Assembly (NCBI GenBank): GCA_943788195.1
Contig: CALSPH010000002.1
Coordinates: forward strand, 62,001 to 126,000
Length of the DNA stretch: 64,000 nt
DNA from: an uncultured Bacteroidia bacterium
GTDB taxonomy: Bacteria > Bacteroidota > Bacteroidia > NS11-12g > UBA955
Direction: 5' to 3'
Shown here one piece after another: positions 25,648 through 34,677 of this stretch (positions are counted from its first letter, which is position 1; each line of letters begins with the position of its first letter). Below the pieces are notes generated by a model. The model was not told where the DNA came from, searched no databases, and saw nothing but the letters and a program-made list of their open reading frames with translations. Position numbers and translations under genes: made by a program.

Positions 25648-26616
25648 TTATTCTTTGATAAATCGTTGAACACCGCGTTTATTATCTGAAGTAATCATTT
25701 CAAATAGGTAAACCCCACGATCAAGTTTACTTACATCAATGGACTTGGTTTGACTAGCTTTCTTTTGCAGGATTAGCTTCCCATTGATATCATACACCAA
25801 AAACTGTATGATTTCACCTGTATAGTCTATTGAAATAATATTATTAGCTGGATTCGGGTATAAACTAAAAGAAGAGTTTGGTATGTACTCAATGGAAGTA
25901 CGATATTCCAATTCAATATTATCAATTGCAAAGAAGGCCGGTGTGTTTATTCCGAATGAACCATTGTCACTGCTAACCAATTTAAAACGAAGACGGGTTG
26001 CTGGAAACGGAATGGATACCTTGACCCAACTATCAAGAATGAAGTTTTTGGTAGTATCGCTGTGTGTAAAATCTGCCAAATCTACACGCATACTATCATT
26101 GTTCGCATTCTCTGCAAATATCCACAGCACAAAGCTGTCTTTGTTTCTTGAGCTAAATTTTGTCGAAAAACGATTGCCCTCTTTCATCGCATGATACGCA
26201 TAGGTGGTGTTACTCACATATAAGGACAGTATTGAAGCCATCGTTGACCCAACCGTTGGCAATGTTTCTAATACTGGGTTCTTGTCGCCATCATTCCCAA
26301 CTAAATAAACCTGGGAATTATTTGCCCCTTTTCCGTTGGCACTAGAATAGAGATTCGCAAATGATGCATCCATGGTATCGGTCATACTAGAAACCGCAAA
26401 ACCACCACGCCAATAACCTCCATCTGAGGTATCAAAGTCTGCATTAAAAACAACCCGATTACTATCAATCTTAAATACTCGAGGAATCGGAGCGGTGGTG
26501 ATACCATTTAAAAATGTGTCTTTTTGAGCCAACAAATCTTCAAAGGTAGCAGTTGTTTTTTGTGCTGATACATTGAGACATATCAGCGCAATTAGTGGTA
26601 GTAGGGTTTTCTTCAT
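25648..26616 (-). CDS. DUF4465 surface protein with T9SS sorting domain, in the B12 operon
   Basis: A 322-residue exported protein with a signal peptide (about 1-18, LNVSAQ), a DUF4465 domain (about 22-240) and a type A T9SS C-terminal domain (about 250-322, SLYPNPANNIISIDYTGE ... RGVYLFEM). DUF4465 marks seen are TFEDLLAQKDTFLNG, YWRGGFAVSSMTD, YVSNTTYAYHAMKEG, RVDLADF and GINTPAFFAIDNIEL. DUF4465-type proteins are found in Bacteroidota cobalamin loci, and a role as a second surface B12-binding protein (BtuH-like) is inferred, not shown. It lies 2 bases after the receptor gene and abuts the BtuG-like gene. Confidence 0.85.
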   Translation of the reverse strand: MKKTLLPLIALICLNVSAQKTTATFEDLLAQKDTFLNGITTAPIPRVFKIDSNRVVFNADFDTSDGGYWRGGFAVSSMTDTMDASFANLYSSANGKGANNSQVYLVGNDGDKNPVLETLPTVGSTMASILSLYVSNTTYAYHAMKEGNRFSTKFSSRNKDSFVLWIFAENANNDSMRVDLADFTHSDTTKNFILDSWVKVSIPFPATRLRFKLVSSDNGSFGINTPAFFAIDNIELEYRTSIEYIPNSSFSLYPNPANNIISIDYTGEIIQFLVYDINGKLILQKKASQTKSIDVSKLDRGVYLFEMITSDNKRGVQRFIKE

Positions 26617-26618
26617 AT

Positions 26619-28439
26619 TTATATTTTAAGGGTTATTCCAAGTGTATAGTTTATTCGAGGCAGCGGTCGTCTATAGACCATTTCGTAGGATCGGTTCGTC
26701 AAATTATTTAAACCGATGTAACATTTTAGTTTTTGATTCTGTGTGCTACGAAAGTATTTTGCATTCAAAATTAAGAAAGCAGGTATGTATGCGGTATTTG
26801 CATCATTAATAAAACTCTTACCTTGAAACTGCCCACTTAATTGAAATGCATTCTTTTCTATTGCACTCTCAAGAACAGCACCTGCGTAATGTTCTGGCGT
26901 TAGCATTAATTGTAAGTCAGTATTGAGATATCCGGTTGAATTAACCATTAAATGGTTGTAATTCAAATTGATTCGATTCTTCACTTTTCCGATTGCCCAC
27001 TCCCCTATTATTTTAATCTTTTGGTTAAAATGATACGTCTTGTTAATATTAGATGGTGCCCAAATATTTGGATTTACCGTTGGACGCCAAACAATTTGGT
27101 CTGTAAATTTCATGGTATTAAGCACACCCTCAACTTTTATAAATCCTTTGGATGAACGATAAACGAATCGTTTGATTGTCATTTGATACCTCAAGCCCTT
27201 CTCAGGTAAAAGTGCTTCATTTCCACCTACCGGCCAATACAGATCATTCATAGTTGGTGGTCTAAAACTAGTACCATAGAGGAATCCAAACTGCCATAAT
27301 TTATACTTTTTATTTGCCGTGATATTGTGATTTAAAGCAGTATACCCAAGACTGTATTGGTTGAGACTAGAAGATGCGCTAAGCAAGTAACCATTTCGCA
27401 TTAAGTTTATTTTAGTAAAAGCACCTTGATTTGTTATTTGCTTTAACAATTCTATTTGAGAATGTTGAGTTTCATAAAAATATGAACCTGAGACCGTTAT
27501 CAAATTATTCCATTTATAATCGGCATCAATCCGGCTAGTATGTTGAATGGTTTTGTAATTTACATTCAAATCAGATGCAGGGTTGATATAGTTTAAATTG
27601 TCAATAGATATTGCATTGTTCAAGGAGACCTTCCATTTCAGGTAGGCATATTGAATGCGCAATTGAGCTCGCCAACTTTCATCCAATTGACGCGCTGAAT
27701 CATTCGCTGACAATGCGCTAGGGGGTAATTGTCTATTCGATTTTAAAAACCAAGTATTTGAAATTAACTTCAATCGATTGCTTAGCTTTATTTCATTGCT
27801 ATATAAAAAATGAAACATACGTGCTTCAGCATTTTCAAGTTTCTTATCGTCAATGCTAGTCCTAAGTGAAGTATAGCTGTAATCATTCATTGAATGATGA
27901 CCCGAAACACTAAAACGGTGCTTAGCCATTCTAGTTTCTATCGATTTATTCAAGTTAACATTTTTGTTACCAAAAGAACCGTAGTTTAGATCAACAAGAA
28001 AGGAGCTATCAAAAGTTGCATGATTCAATAACAAGGCCCCCGCCATGCTATTCGACCCAAAAAAACTAGACCCCAAGTTAACTACATCCATTCGCATGAC
28101 CGCAGCAGGTAATAAAACTAAATCTACCTGACCATTCAACGAATTATTCAATTTTAAATCATTCCAAACCAATGCGGTTTGTGCCGCGCTGCTACCATTG
28201 ACCCGAAGACTGCTTAACATTTTACCGTTGCCTTGACCAACGAAAATACCATCCTCCAAACGCAACTTATCCATAGCAGTGCGGTGATACATTAACTGAC
28301 TGTGATCTTCTTGCAATTGATCTAGTGTTCCTTTGACAATCAATAATTGTAGATCATTCGTATCTTTTTCAAAATTCTGAAAGCATTGCCCCAAAGTTGG
28401 GAACAACAAAATAATCCATATGCATATAGCTCTAATCAT
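26619..28439 (-). CDS. TonB-dependent receptor, BtuB-like
   Basis: A 606-residue outer-membrane receptor: signal peptide (about 1-19), a divergent plug (about 25-150, with QGNGKMLSSLRVNGSSAAQTALVWNDLKLN and GSNSMAGALLLN) and a 22-strand-type barrel to the C-terminus, which ends in an aromatic-rich strand (INYTLGITLKI). No carboxypeptidase-like N-terminal domain is present. A cobalamin riboswitch precedes it and a BtuG-like lipoprotein gene follows it, so cobalamin is the likely substrate. A TonB box is not obvious by eye in the first residues after the signal peptide. Confidence 0.85.
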   Translation of the reverse strand: MIRAICIWIILLFPTLGQCFQNFEKDTNDLQLLIVKGTLDQLQEDHSQLMYHRTAMDKLRLEDGIFVGQGNGKMLSSLRVNGSSAAQTALVWNDLKLNNSLNGQVDLVLLPAAVMRMDVVNLGSSFFGSNSMAGALLLNHATFDSSFLVDLNYGSFGNKNVNLNKSIETRMAKHRFSVSGHHSMNDYSYTSLRTSIDDKKLENAEARMFHFLYSNEIKLSNRLKLISNTWFLKSNRQLPPSALSANDSARQLDESWRAQLRIQYAYLKWKVSLNNAISIDNLNYINPASDLNVNYKTIQHTSRIDADYKWNNLITVSGSYFYETQHSQIELLKQITNQGAFTKINLMRNGYLLSASSSLNQYSLGYTALNHNITANKKYKLWQFGFLYGTSFRPPTMNDLYWPVGGNEALLPEKGLRYQMTIKRFVYRSSKGFIKVEGVLNTMKFTDQIVWRPTVNPNIWAPSNINKTYHFNQKIKIIGEWAIGKVKNRINLNYNHLMVNSTGYLNTDLQLMLTPEHYAGAVLESAIEKNAFQLSGQFQGKSFINDANTAYIPAFLILNAKYFRSTQNQKLKCYIGLNNLTNRSYEMVYRRPLPRINYTLGITLKI

Positions 28440-28535
28440 ATTTCAATGACACCCAGGTAAGTTGCACGAATTAATTATAGAAACTAATCTGCACGACCCC
28501 TTAATCCCGAGGGTGCTGTGAATTTAATTTAGATT

Positions 28536-28690
28536 TATGGTAGGTCTTCTGACTTACTCTCCTTTATCCCCCTTCCCATCTTGCGACAGTGGTTTTTGAA
28601 TGGATAAAGGTTGTATAGAGCTTACAGCATCGGGTAATGTTCAAGACTTTCACTTGATTCCCTATTATTTGCCTAAGCAAACCAATAATC
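28536..28690 (-). ncRNA. Cobalamin riboswitch
   Basis: Read on the minus strand, the region has the conserved cobalamin riboswitch blocks in order: AGGGAA-TC-AAGTGAAAGTC (28645-28663), ACCCGATGCTGTAAG (about 28621-28637), the B12-box CCACTGT (28586-28592), GGGAAGG, then the 3' segment GTCAGAAGACCTACC (28539-28553). It sits about 100 bases upstream of the BtuB-like receptor ATG at 28439. B12 binding would lower expression of receptor, DUF4465 protein and propeller. In the following leader, GCACCC (28511-28516) can pair with GGGTGT (28449-28454) close to the start codon, which might be part of a translational expression platform. Confidence 0.9.
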
Positions 28691-28695
28691 TGTTA

Positions 28696-28726
28696 CAAAG
28701 GTGTTGCCCCTTTGGTGATAAAACAA
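28696..28726 (-). promoter_or_regulatory. Predicted promoter of the cobalamin operon
   Basis: The minus strand has TTG at 28724-28726, a 20-base spacer and CACCTTTG at 28696-28703, one mismatch from the TAnnTTTG -7 consensus. Transcription would start just before the riboswitch aptamer. Confidence 0.5.
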
Positions 28727-28745
28727 GGGAAATCGAAATTAATTG

Positions 28746-29744
28746 TTAACTAAACTTGAAATCAATCAGTGCTCTACTTGCCTGTGTATGGCCAGTTAGT
28801 CGATTTGAAAAATTGAAATTTTCTGTTCTTTCAAATTTAGCGAGAGCCTTGCATTCATTTTCTGATAAAATACCCAACTGGGCTAAAACGGTTTGCATGA
28901 CGGTATATTGTGGACCCATTTTGCCATCATCAATTTTAATGGCAATACCCCATTTTCTATCTTTCAAGCCAAGGCAATACACCCCATCAGCACCCGTTTT
29001 TCCGATAAGCCGTGCACTTGCTATTTCAATTAATTCAGTGCAATACCGTTTATCACCACCCAACATATATGGAAAATCCGAGCAGGCTTTCACAATCGTT
29101 TCTAAGGCTTCATGATACTTTACTAATGCAGGGTTCTTGGAAACTAAATTTTTGTATGCCAGTGCCTGGTTATACACAGGTATCGTGTAAACAGGAGCCG
29201 AACATCCATCTATTCCCAAATGCATGTCATCAATATTAAATTCATAAATATCTGCGCACACTTGTTTAATTTCCTTTTGTAATGGATGTTCTGGATCCAA
29301 ATAGGTGTTTAAATCATATCCTTTGTAATGGCAATAAAGTAAAAATCCAGCATGTTTTCCGCTGCAATTATTGTGCAGCGAATGAGGCTTCAATCCTTTA
29401 CTAAACAAATCCACTTTGTCTGCATATCGCTCTGGTAACTGTGGACCGCATTGCAAGACACTTTTTGGCAATCCTGCTTTCAGCAAAATAGAATTCGCCA
29501 TATCAACATGCAGTTCTTCACCATTATGAGATCCACACATAATGGCAATTTCTTCTAAACCTAAGTCATAAGCGTCAACAGCTCCACTCATAAGAAGCGG
29601 GATATGCTGAAACAACTTCATGGTAGAACGCGGATAGCATATTTGACTTATGTCTCCTAAACCTGCGACAGTATTTCCGTTTTCATCAACAATACATACC
29701 ACCCCCCCTATGGAAACTCTCTCGTGTTTTACCCCTAAATACAT
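28746..29744 (-). CDS. Asparaginase, Rhizobium-type (Asparaginase_II family)
   Basis: A 332-residue protein of the Asparaginase_II (PF06089, R. etli-type) family, a fold unrelated to the E. coli enzymes, which hydrolyses asparagine to aspartate and ammonia. Visible motifs: YPRSTMKLFQHIPLL with the beta-lactamase-like SxxK, CGSHNGEELHV, the signature HNNCSGKHAGFL, and GIDGCSAPVYT. No signal peptide, so cytoplasmic. Start ATG at 29744; the TTG at 29747 is one codon upstream. It ends about 20 bases before the promoter of the cobalamin operon and shows no link to it. Confidence 0.9.
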   Translation of the reverse strand: MYLGVKHERVSIGGVVCIVDENGNTVAGLGDISQICYPRSTMKLFQHIPLLMSGAVDAYDLGLEEIAIMCGSHNGEELHVDMANSILLKAGLPKSVLQCGPQLPERYADKVDLFSKGLKPHSLHNNCSGKHAGFLLYCHYKGYDLNTYLDPEHPLQKEIKQVCADIYEFNIDDMHLGIDGCSAPVYTIPVYNQALAYKNLVSKNPALVKYHEALETIVKACSDFPYMLGGDKRYCTELIEIASARLIGKTGADGVYCLGLKDRKWGIAIKIDDGKMGPQYTVMQTVLAQLGILSENECKALAKFERTENFNFSNRLTGHTQASRALIDFKFS

Positions 29745-29915
29745 CAACTAATATGGGATTCATTTATGCTTTGCAAGTAACATTTTTTTGATCAATTTGA
29801 AAACAATATCCTGAATTTTACCTTCACATTAACCGATTCGTCTACCTTTTAACCGCCTTACTCCAAAACTTTCTAATAAAAAGAAGGACTCCATCAATAA
29901 TTGCTCGTAAAAACA

Positions 29916-29923
29916 TAATTTTG
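29916..29923 (+). promoter_or_regulatory. Predicted -7 element of the yidC promoter
   Basis: TAATTTTG matches TAnnTTTG, 34 bases before the yidC ATG at 29958. The remaining 29748-29957 stretch between asparaginase and yidC shows nothing else recognisable. Confidence 0.5.
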
Positions 29924-29957
29924 CGCACTCTTAAAAAAAGCAACGAATAACCATACA

Positions 29958-31787
29958 ATGGATAAAAATTCACTTATTGGAATAACCTTAATGATGGGTC
30001 TGCTCATTGGTTATTTCTATTTTACACAACCTAGCGAAGCTCAGCTTCAAGAACAAAAACGTGTTCAAGACTCTATAGCGCTTGTTCAAAATCAAAAACA
30101 AATTGCACAGGATACCGCAATCAATATTATTGCACGCACCGATACGGTTAAAGAAACGCCAATTGTACCAGTGCAAAAAGGCAACTTCGGAAAAAATGTT
30201 GGAACAGAAAAGTTTACGAAACTGCAAAACGATGAGTATACCATTCAATTCTCAAGCAAAGGTGGACGCGTTGCCAGTGTGCAGCTGAATAAATATAAAC
30301 GTTCGGATAGCAGCGATTTAATCTTGTTTGCCCCTAACCAAAATAAATGGGACTTTGAGTTTATCACCAAAGATGGCATTGTGGTTAACACCGGTAGGCT
30401 CGACTGGAAAATAGATGAACAAACAGAAAACTCCATCAGTTATATCCTGCCATATGACACGTCTAGTTATATCAAGCAAACGTATCACTTAACCAAAGAC
30501 TCCTATTTAGTCAACTATAATCTTTCCTTCATTAATATGAATGGAAAAATTGCTCCAAACCGCAGTCAAATAGCATTGCATTGGGACTTGGACGTTCCTC
30601 TTCAGGAGTTAGCTGCGGAAGCAGAACGTCAGAAATCAACCATTTACTATAAATACATAAAAGACGATCCCGATTTCATTTCTGAGACCAATTACGAATC
30701 AGAAGAGCTTGAAGGTAAAACGGAATGGGTGTCTTTTAAGCAACAGTTCTTTAACTCCACATTAATTGCCAGAGATAAGCCATTTGCCGCTGAAAGTAGA
30801 ATAGAAACGATTGAAAGTGAGCAAGATAGCATTGTCAAATATTACAAATCAAGTTTAGATTTAGAATATCAGCAGCTGGCGAGCGAGCAGTATAACATGT
30901 CCTTTTATTTTGGACCAAACCATGTACCTACTTTGAAAAAAGTGGGCTTACAGCTTGATCACATTATTCCTTTGGGATGGATTCTTTTTAGAGCGGTGAA
31001 TGAATATGCAATTATTCCATTGTTTAATTTCTTGCGTTCATTCATCTCTAACTATGGTCTGGTAATCTTATTGCTCACCCTCATAGTTAAGCTGATCCTT
31101 TTACCACTGACTTATAAAAGTTATAAGAGCACGGCCAAAATGAAAGTGCTGAAACCTGAAATAGATAAAATAAAAGAAAAACATAAAGGGGATGCCCAAA
31201 AAGCACAGGTAGAAACCATGTCACTCTATCGAAGTTTCGGTGTTTCGCCCATGGGTGGTTGTTTGCCGATGATTTTACAAATGCCCATTTTACTTTCTAT
31301 TTTCTTCTTTTTCCCTTCTAGTATTGAGTTAAGACAAGAATCCTTTTTATGGGCACAAGATTTATCAAGATATGACAGTGTGCTGGAACTTGGTTTCAGT
31401 ATCCCATTCTATGGCGACCATGTGAGTTTATTTACTATACTGATGACTATTGCAACATTCCTTTATACTTATATGAATAATCAAGTATCTGGAGCAACAG
31501 GTCAGATGAAGTATATCGGATATATTATGCCCGTTTTCTTCCTTGGGTTTTTCAATAATTATGCTTCAGGGCTTACCTATTACTATTTCTTATCGAATAT
31601 GATTACCTTTACACAACAATGGGGAATTCGTAAGTTCTTTGTTGACGATGATAAGATTCGAGCAAAAATGGAAAGTTTTAAAAAGACGAAGGGCAAAAGC
31701 AAAAAAGGGCCTTCTAACTTTCAAAAGAAGCTTGAAGATATCGCTAAGAAAAGAGGAATTGACCCAAAAACGGGTAAAAGAAAGTAA
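29958..31787 (+). CDS. yidC: Membrane protein insertase YidC
   Basis: YidC inserts proteins into the inner membrane, alone or with SecYEG. The 609-residue product has the gram-negative layout: N-terminal membrane helix (about 5-20), a large periplasmic domain (about 25-340, with EYTIQFSSKGGRVASVQLNKYK), then the insertase core of five helices from about residue 350, containing LVILLLTLIVKLILLPLTYKSYKSTAKM and the MGGCLPMILQMPILLSIFFFFPS segment, and ending in a basic tail that contacts ribosomes (KKTKGKSKKG...). The gene is followed 2 bases later by nadK. Confidence 0.96.
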   Translation: MDKNSLIGITLMMGLLIGYFYFTQPSEAQLQEQKRVQDSIALVQNQKQIAQDTAINIIARTDTVKETPIVPVQKGNFGKNVGTEKFTKLQNDEYTIQFSSKGGRVASVQLNKYKRSDSSDLILFAPNQNKWDFEFITKDGIVVNTGRLDWKIDEQTENSISYILPYDTSSYIKQTYHLTKDSYLVNYNLSFINMNGKIAPNRSQIALHWDLDVPLQELAAEAERQKSTIYYKYIKDDPDFISETNYESEELEGKTEWVSFKQQFFNSTLIARDKPFAAESRIETIESEQDSIVKYYKSSLDLEYQQLASEQYNMSFYFGPNHVPTLKKVGLQLDHIIPLGWILFRAVNEYAIIPLFNFLRSFISNYGLVILLLTLIVKLILLPLTYKSYKSTAKMKVLKPEIDKIKEKHKGDAQKAQVETMSLYRSFGVSPMGGCLPMILQMPILLSIFFFFPSSIELRQESFLWAQDLSRYDSVLELGFSIPFYGDHVSLFTILMTIATFLYTYMNNQVSGATGQMKYIGYIMPVFFLGFFNNYASGLTYYYFLSNMITFTQQWGIRKFFVDDDKIRAKMESFKKTKGKSKKGPSNFQKKLEDIAKKRGIDPKTGKRK

Positions 31788-31789
31788 CA

Positions 31790-32683
31790 ATGCATTTAGC
31801 ATTATACGCCAAACATATTAAACCAGAAATGGTTAAACCCATTGATTTGTTAATCCAAAAGCTCAAGGCATTAGGGATCAAATTATCATTTCATGAGTTT
31901 ATACACCGCGAGCTTGTTCGGGAAAAAATAATTCCAAGTGGTGATGATGTGTTCTCATCATATTCCAGAAATCAAGACCCCAGCTCCTTACCAAGTGCTA
32001 TACTTACTATTGGCGGTGATGGGACTATTCTCGACTCCTTAACCGTGGTAAAGGATTCAGAAGTGCCTGTTATGGGTATAAATGCTGGCAGACTAGGTTT
32101 TTTAGCCGTAAGCTCATTTGAAACAATAGAAAACCTAATAACCGATTTAGAAACTGGTAATTATCAGTTGGATAAAAGAAGCCTGTTACAACTGGAGAGC
32201 AATCGAGAAGTTTTCTCCACCAATTATGCCTTGAATGATTTTGTAATACATAAAAAGGATACCTCAAGTATGATAACGGTTCATACCTATTTGAATGGTC
32301 AATATCTCAACAGCTATTGGGCAGATGGGTTAATCGTTGCAACTCCTACAGGCTCAACAGGTTATTCACTCAGTTGTGGTGGCCCTATTATCTTCCCAAA
32401 ATCAAACAGCTTGGTGTTAACTCCGATTGCTCCACACAACTTAAATATGCGTCCTGTGGTTATTTCAGATGATCATGTGATCACATTTGAAATTGAAGGT
32501 AGATCTAAAGTCTATATGGCAAGTATGGATGCAAGATCCATGAATATTACTTCAGAAATTCAAATGGCTATTCGTAAGGCAGATATTACATTCAATCTAA
32601 TACGAACACAAAATCACAACTTTTTAGAAACCCTTAGAGAAAAAATGAATTGGGGTTTAGACAATCGCAACTCTCAGTCATAA
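31790..32683 (+). CDS. nadK: NAD kinase
   Basis: Phosphorylates NAD to NADP using ATP. The 297-residue product has the diagnostic GGDGT (in LTIGGDGTILDS, about residues 66-77), INAGRLGFLA, the substrate-binding ALNDFVI (in place of the usual NE motif), and the conserved ATPTGSTGYSLSCGGPI (about 185-201). Length is normal. It follows yidC after 2 bases and is likely expressed with it. Confidence 0.96.
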   Translation: MHLALYAKHIKPEMVKPIDLLIQKLKALGIKLSFHEFIHRELVREKIIPSGDDVFSSYSRNQDPSSLPSAILTIGGDGTILDSLTVVKDSEVPVMGINAGRLGFLAVSSFETIENLITDLETGNYQLDKRSLLQLESNREVFSTNYALNDFVIHKKDTSSMITVHTYLNGQYLNSYWADGLIVATPTGSTGYSLSCGGPIIFPKSNSLVLTPIAPHNLNMRPVVISDDHVITFEIEGRSKVYMASMDARSMNITSEIQMAIRKADITFNLIRTQNHNFLETLREKMNWGLDNRNSQS

Positions 32684-32750
32684 TCATCTATTACAGGCAA
32701 TTTTTACGTATTAATTGACGTTATTTACTTATATTCGCAAAGTTTATTTG

Positions 32751-33686
32751 ATGAAAAATACAGTTAAATTAGTATTAAGCATGTTTTTATTTTGTGTATT
32801 TAGCTTTGCTAATGCACAGGGAAGAAATGCAGCAGGGGTTTTTAAGAAAGGCAGCAGCAGGACAAAACACGAAGGTTCGGTTGAGTTTGGTCCTTACTTG
32901 GGTGCGATAAACTATTCAGGTGATTTAACCAACGGCTTTATGCCAGCTTTAAATGAAACCGGCCTTGCAGCTGGATTGGCAATAAAATTCAACATTAATA
33001 CCATGTGGACATTTAAAACAACTGCATTGTATGGCCAAATTAGTGGAAATGATGCAAACTACAGCAGCGATGCATTCCGAAACAGAAGAAACCTAAGCTT
33101 TAGATCAAATATGATTGAAGTTTCAGGGCAATTTGAATATAACTTCCGTGGGTATATTCAATCCAGTAATATGTTTAGCAGCACACCTTATGTTTTCTTA
33201 GGTGTTTCTGTCTTTAGACATAGCCCACAAGCTTTCTTTGAGTATGACCCTGCAATTCATGGGCCTGAATTAGAAAAATTTGATGGAGAATGGATCAATC
33301 TTCAACCTTTAGCTACTGAGGGTCAAGAAGCAACCAAATTAAATGAGCGCAAACGGTATAATTTAGCGCAATTCTCCATTCCTTTTGGATTCGGCTATAA
33401 AGCAGCCATTAATGAGCAGTGGGCAATAGCTGGTGAGTTTGGTTTTAGAAAAACATTTACAGACTATCTAGATGATGTAAGTGAAGATTATGTTGACGAT
33501 CAAATTGTAGGAGGACAATCTACTTCTCTAGCAGTTGCGCTTAAAGATAGAGCTCCTGAAGTGGGTCTACCAAAATTTGAAACAGGTTCAGCAAGAGGCA
33601 ATCCGGATAACAAAGATTGGTATATGATTGCAGGGGTTACTTTAACCTACCGTATAATCACTAATAAAGGGTGTTTTCACTTTTAG
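32751..33686 (+). CDS. DUF6089 outer-membrane beta-barrel protein (copy 1)
   Basis: A 311-residue protein from the ATG at 32751, where a clear signal peptide begins (MKNTVKLVLSMFLFC... NAQ, about 1-20). The barrel domain is DUF6089-like: EFGPYLGAINYSGDL, TTALYGQISGNDANY, RNRRNLSFRSNMIEVSGQFEYNF, YVFLGVSVF and the conserved FRKTFTDYLDDVSEDY. These proteins are common upstream of the uppS-bamA genes in this phylum and are of unknown role. A 28-residue insertion-like stretch precedes the last strands (VGGQSTSLAVALKDRAPEVG). The next gene is a paralogue. Confidence 0.85.
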   Translation: MKNTVKLVLSMFLFCVFSFANAQGRNAAGVFKKGSSRTKHEGSVEFGPYLGAINYSGDLTNGFMPALNETGLAAGLAIKFNINTMWTFKTTALYGQISGNDANYSSDAFRNRRNLSFRSNMIEVSGQFEYNFRGYIQSSNMFSSTPYVFLGVSVFRHSPQAFFEYDPAIHGPELEKFDGEWINLQPLATEGQEATKLNERKRYNLAQFSIPFGFGYKAAINEQWAIAGEFGFRKTFTDYLDDVSEDYVDDQIVGGQSTSLAVALKDRAPEVGLPKFETGSARGNPDNKDWYMIAGVTLTYRIITNKGCFHF

Positions 33687-33721
33687 GCCTATAGAAAAAA
33701 CATTACTCCTAAATCCATTTG

Positions 33722-34546
33722 ATGAAATTAGAAGTAAGAAAATTAGCCATTTTCTGTGGAATCATGTTATGCCTAACTATTACCACAGAAGCCGCAAAGT
33801 ATCGTAAGGGAAAATTCCTGATTGGTATTGCTGCAGGAACCGCAAGTTACCATGGTGATTTAGCCCAAAAATATTTTAACGTGAACAGCTCTGGGCCCAT
33901 GGCAGGTATTTTTACCCGATTTAGCATGTCCCCCTATTTTGATTGGCGCAATCAAATTAGTTTTGGCCAAATTAAGGCAGACGATGCAAATAGCGAGTTT
34001 TATAAAGCGCGTAACCTTAATTTCAAAAGTAATATTTATGAATTCGCAAGCACATTTGAATTCAACTTCTTGCCTTATGGTATCAACAAAACAAACAATG
34101 AGTTTTACTTTAGCCCATATGTATTCTTAGGTCTTGGTGCTTTTTATTACGATCCAATTGCAACGTATAATGGAGAAGATATCGGACTGCACGATTTGAA
34201 AACTGAAAATGTAAATTATAACCTCATCCAACCTAACGTTCCTTTTGGAATGGGAATCAAATTTGCCTGGACTGACCGGTTTGAAGTAGGTTTTGAAGTA
34301 GGATATCGCAGACTTTTTACGGATTACTTGGATGATGTAAGTGGTAAATATCCCAGTTTCAGTCAATTAGAAAATGACCAAGGATTAGCCTCTGCTCAAG
34401 CATCACATGCGCAGACCTACAACGGTGCTTTGCCAGCAGAACCCAACAGCATGCGAGGTGACAATCACATTACAGACAGTTACTTGTTTGGCAACGTAAC
34501 TTTTTCTTACCGTTTTTATTACAAGGATCCCTGCAGAAGCATATAG
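33722..34546 (+). CDS. DUF6089 outer-membrane beta-barrel protein (copy 2)
   Basis: A 274-residue paralogue of the preceding protein with a signal peptide (about 1-20, ending TTEA). Equivalent segments are IGIAAGTASYHGDLAQKYF, KADDANSEFYKARNLNFKSN, YVFLGLGAFYYDPIA and GYRRLFTDYLDDVSGKY. The two copies are divergent but share the order of all conserved blocks, so they look like an old tandem duplication. The gene lies 35 bases after copy 1 and about 130 bases before uppS. Confidence 0.85.
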   Translation: MKLEVRKLAIFCGIMLCLTITTEAAKYRKGKFLIGIAAGTASYHGDLAQKYFNVNSSGPMAGIFTRFSMSPYFDWRNQISFGQIKADDANSEFYKARNLNFKSNIYEFASTFEFNFLPYGINKTNNEFYFSPYVFLGLGAFYYDPIATYNGEDIGLHDLKTENVNYNLIQPNVPFGMGIKFAWTDRFEVGFEVGYRRLFTDYLDDVSGKYPSFSQLENDQGLASAQASHAQTYNGALPAEPNSMRGDNHITDSYLFGNVTFSYRFYYKDPCRSI

Positions 34547-34635
34547 CTAGGACCTGCCAAGTCGCAATCTTGATCATATAAATGTACTATTTAATCGCCT
34601 TAATTAAAGTATTATCGATAACTTACAAAACGCGT

Positions 34636-34665
34636 TTGACCTTGATTTAATATTGCTTACTTTTG
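34636..34665 (+). promoter_or_regulatory. Predicted promoter of the uppS-bamA operon
   Basis: TTG at 34636-34638 (within TTTGACC), a 19-base spacer and TACTTTTG at 34658-34665 match the Bacteroidota TTG/TAnnTTTG promoter. It lies 12 bases before the uppS ATG at 34678, and argues against the TTG at 34663 as start because that codon lies inside the -7 element. Confidence 0.6.
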
Positions 34666-34677
34666 CCTATTGTACCA

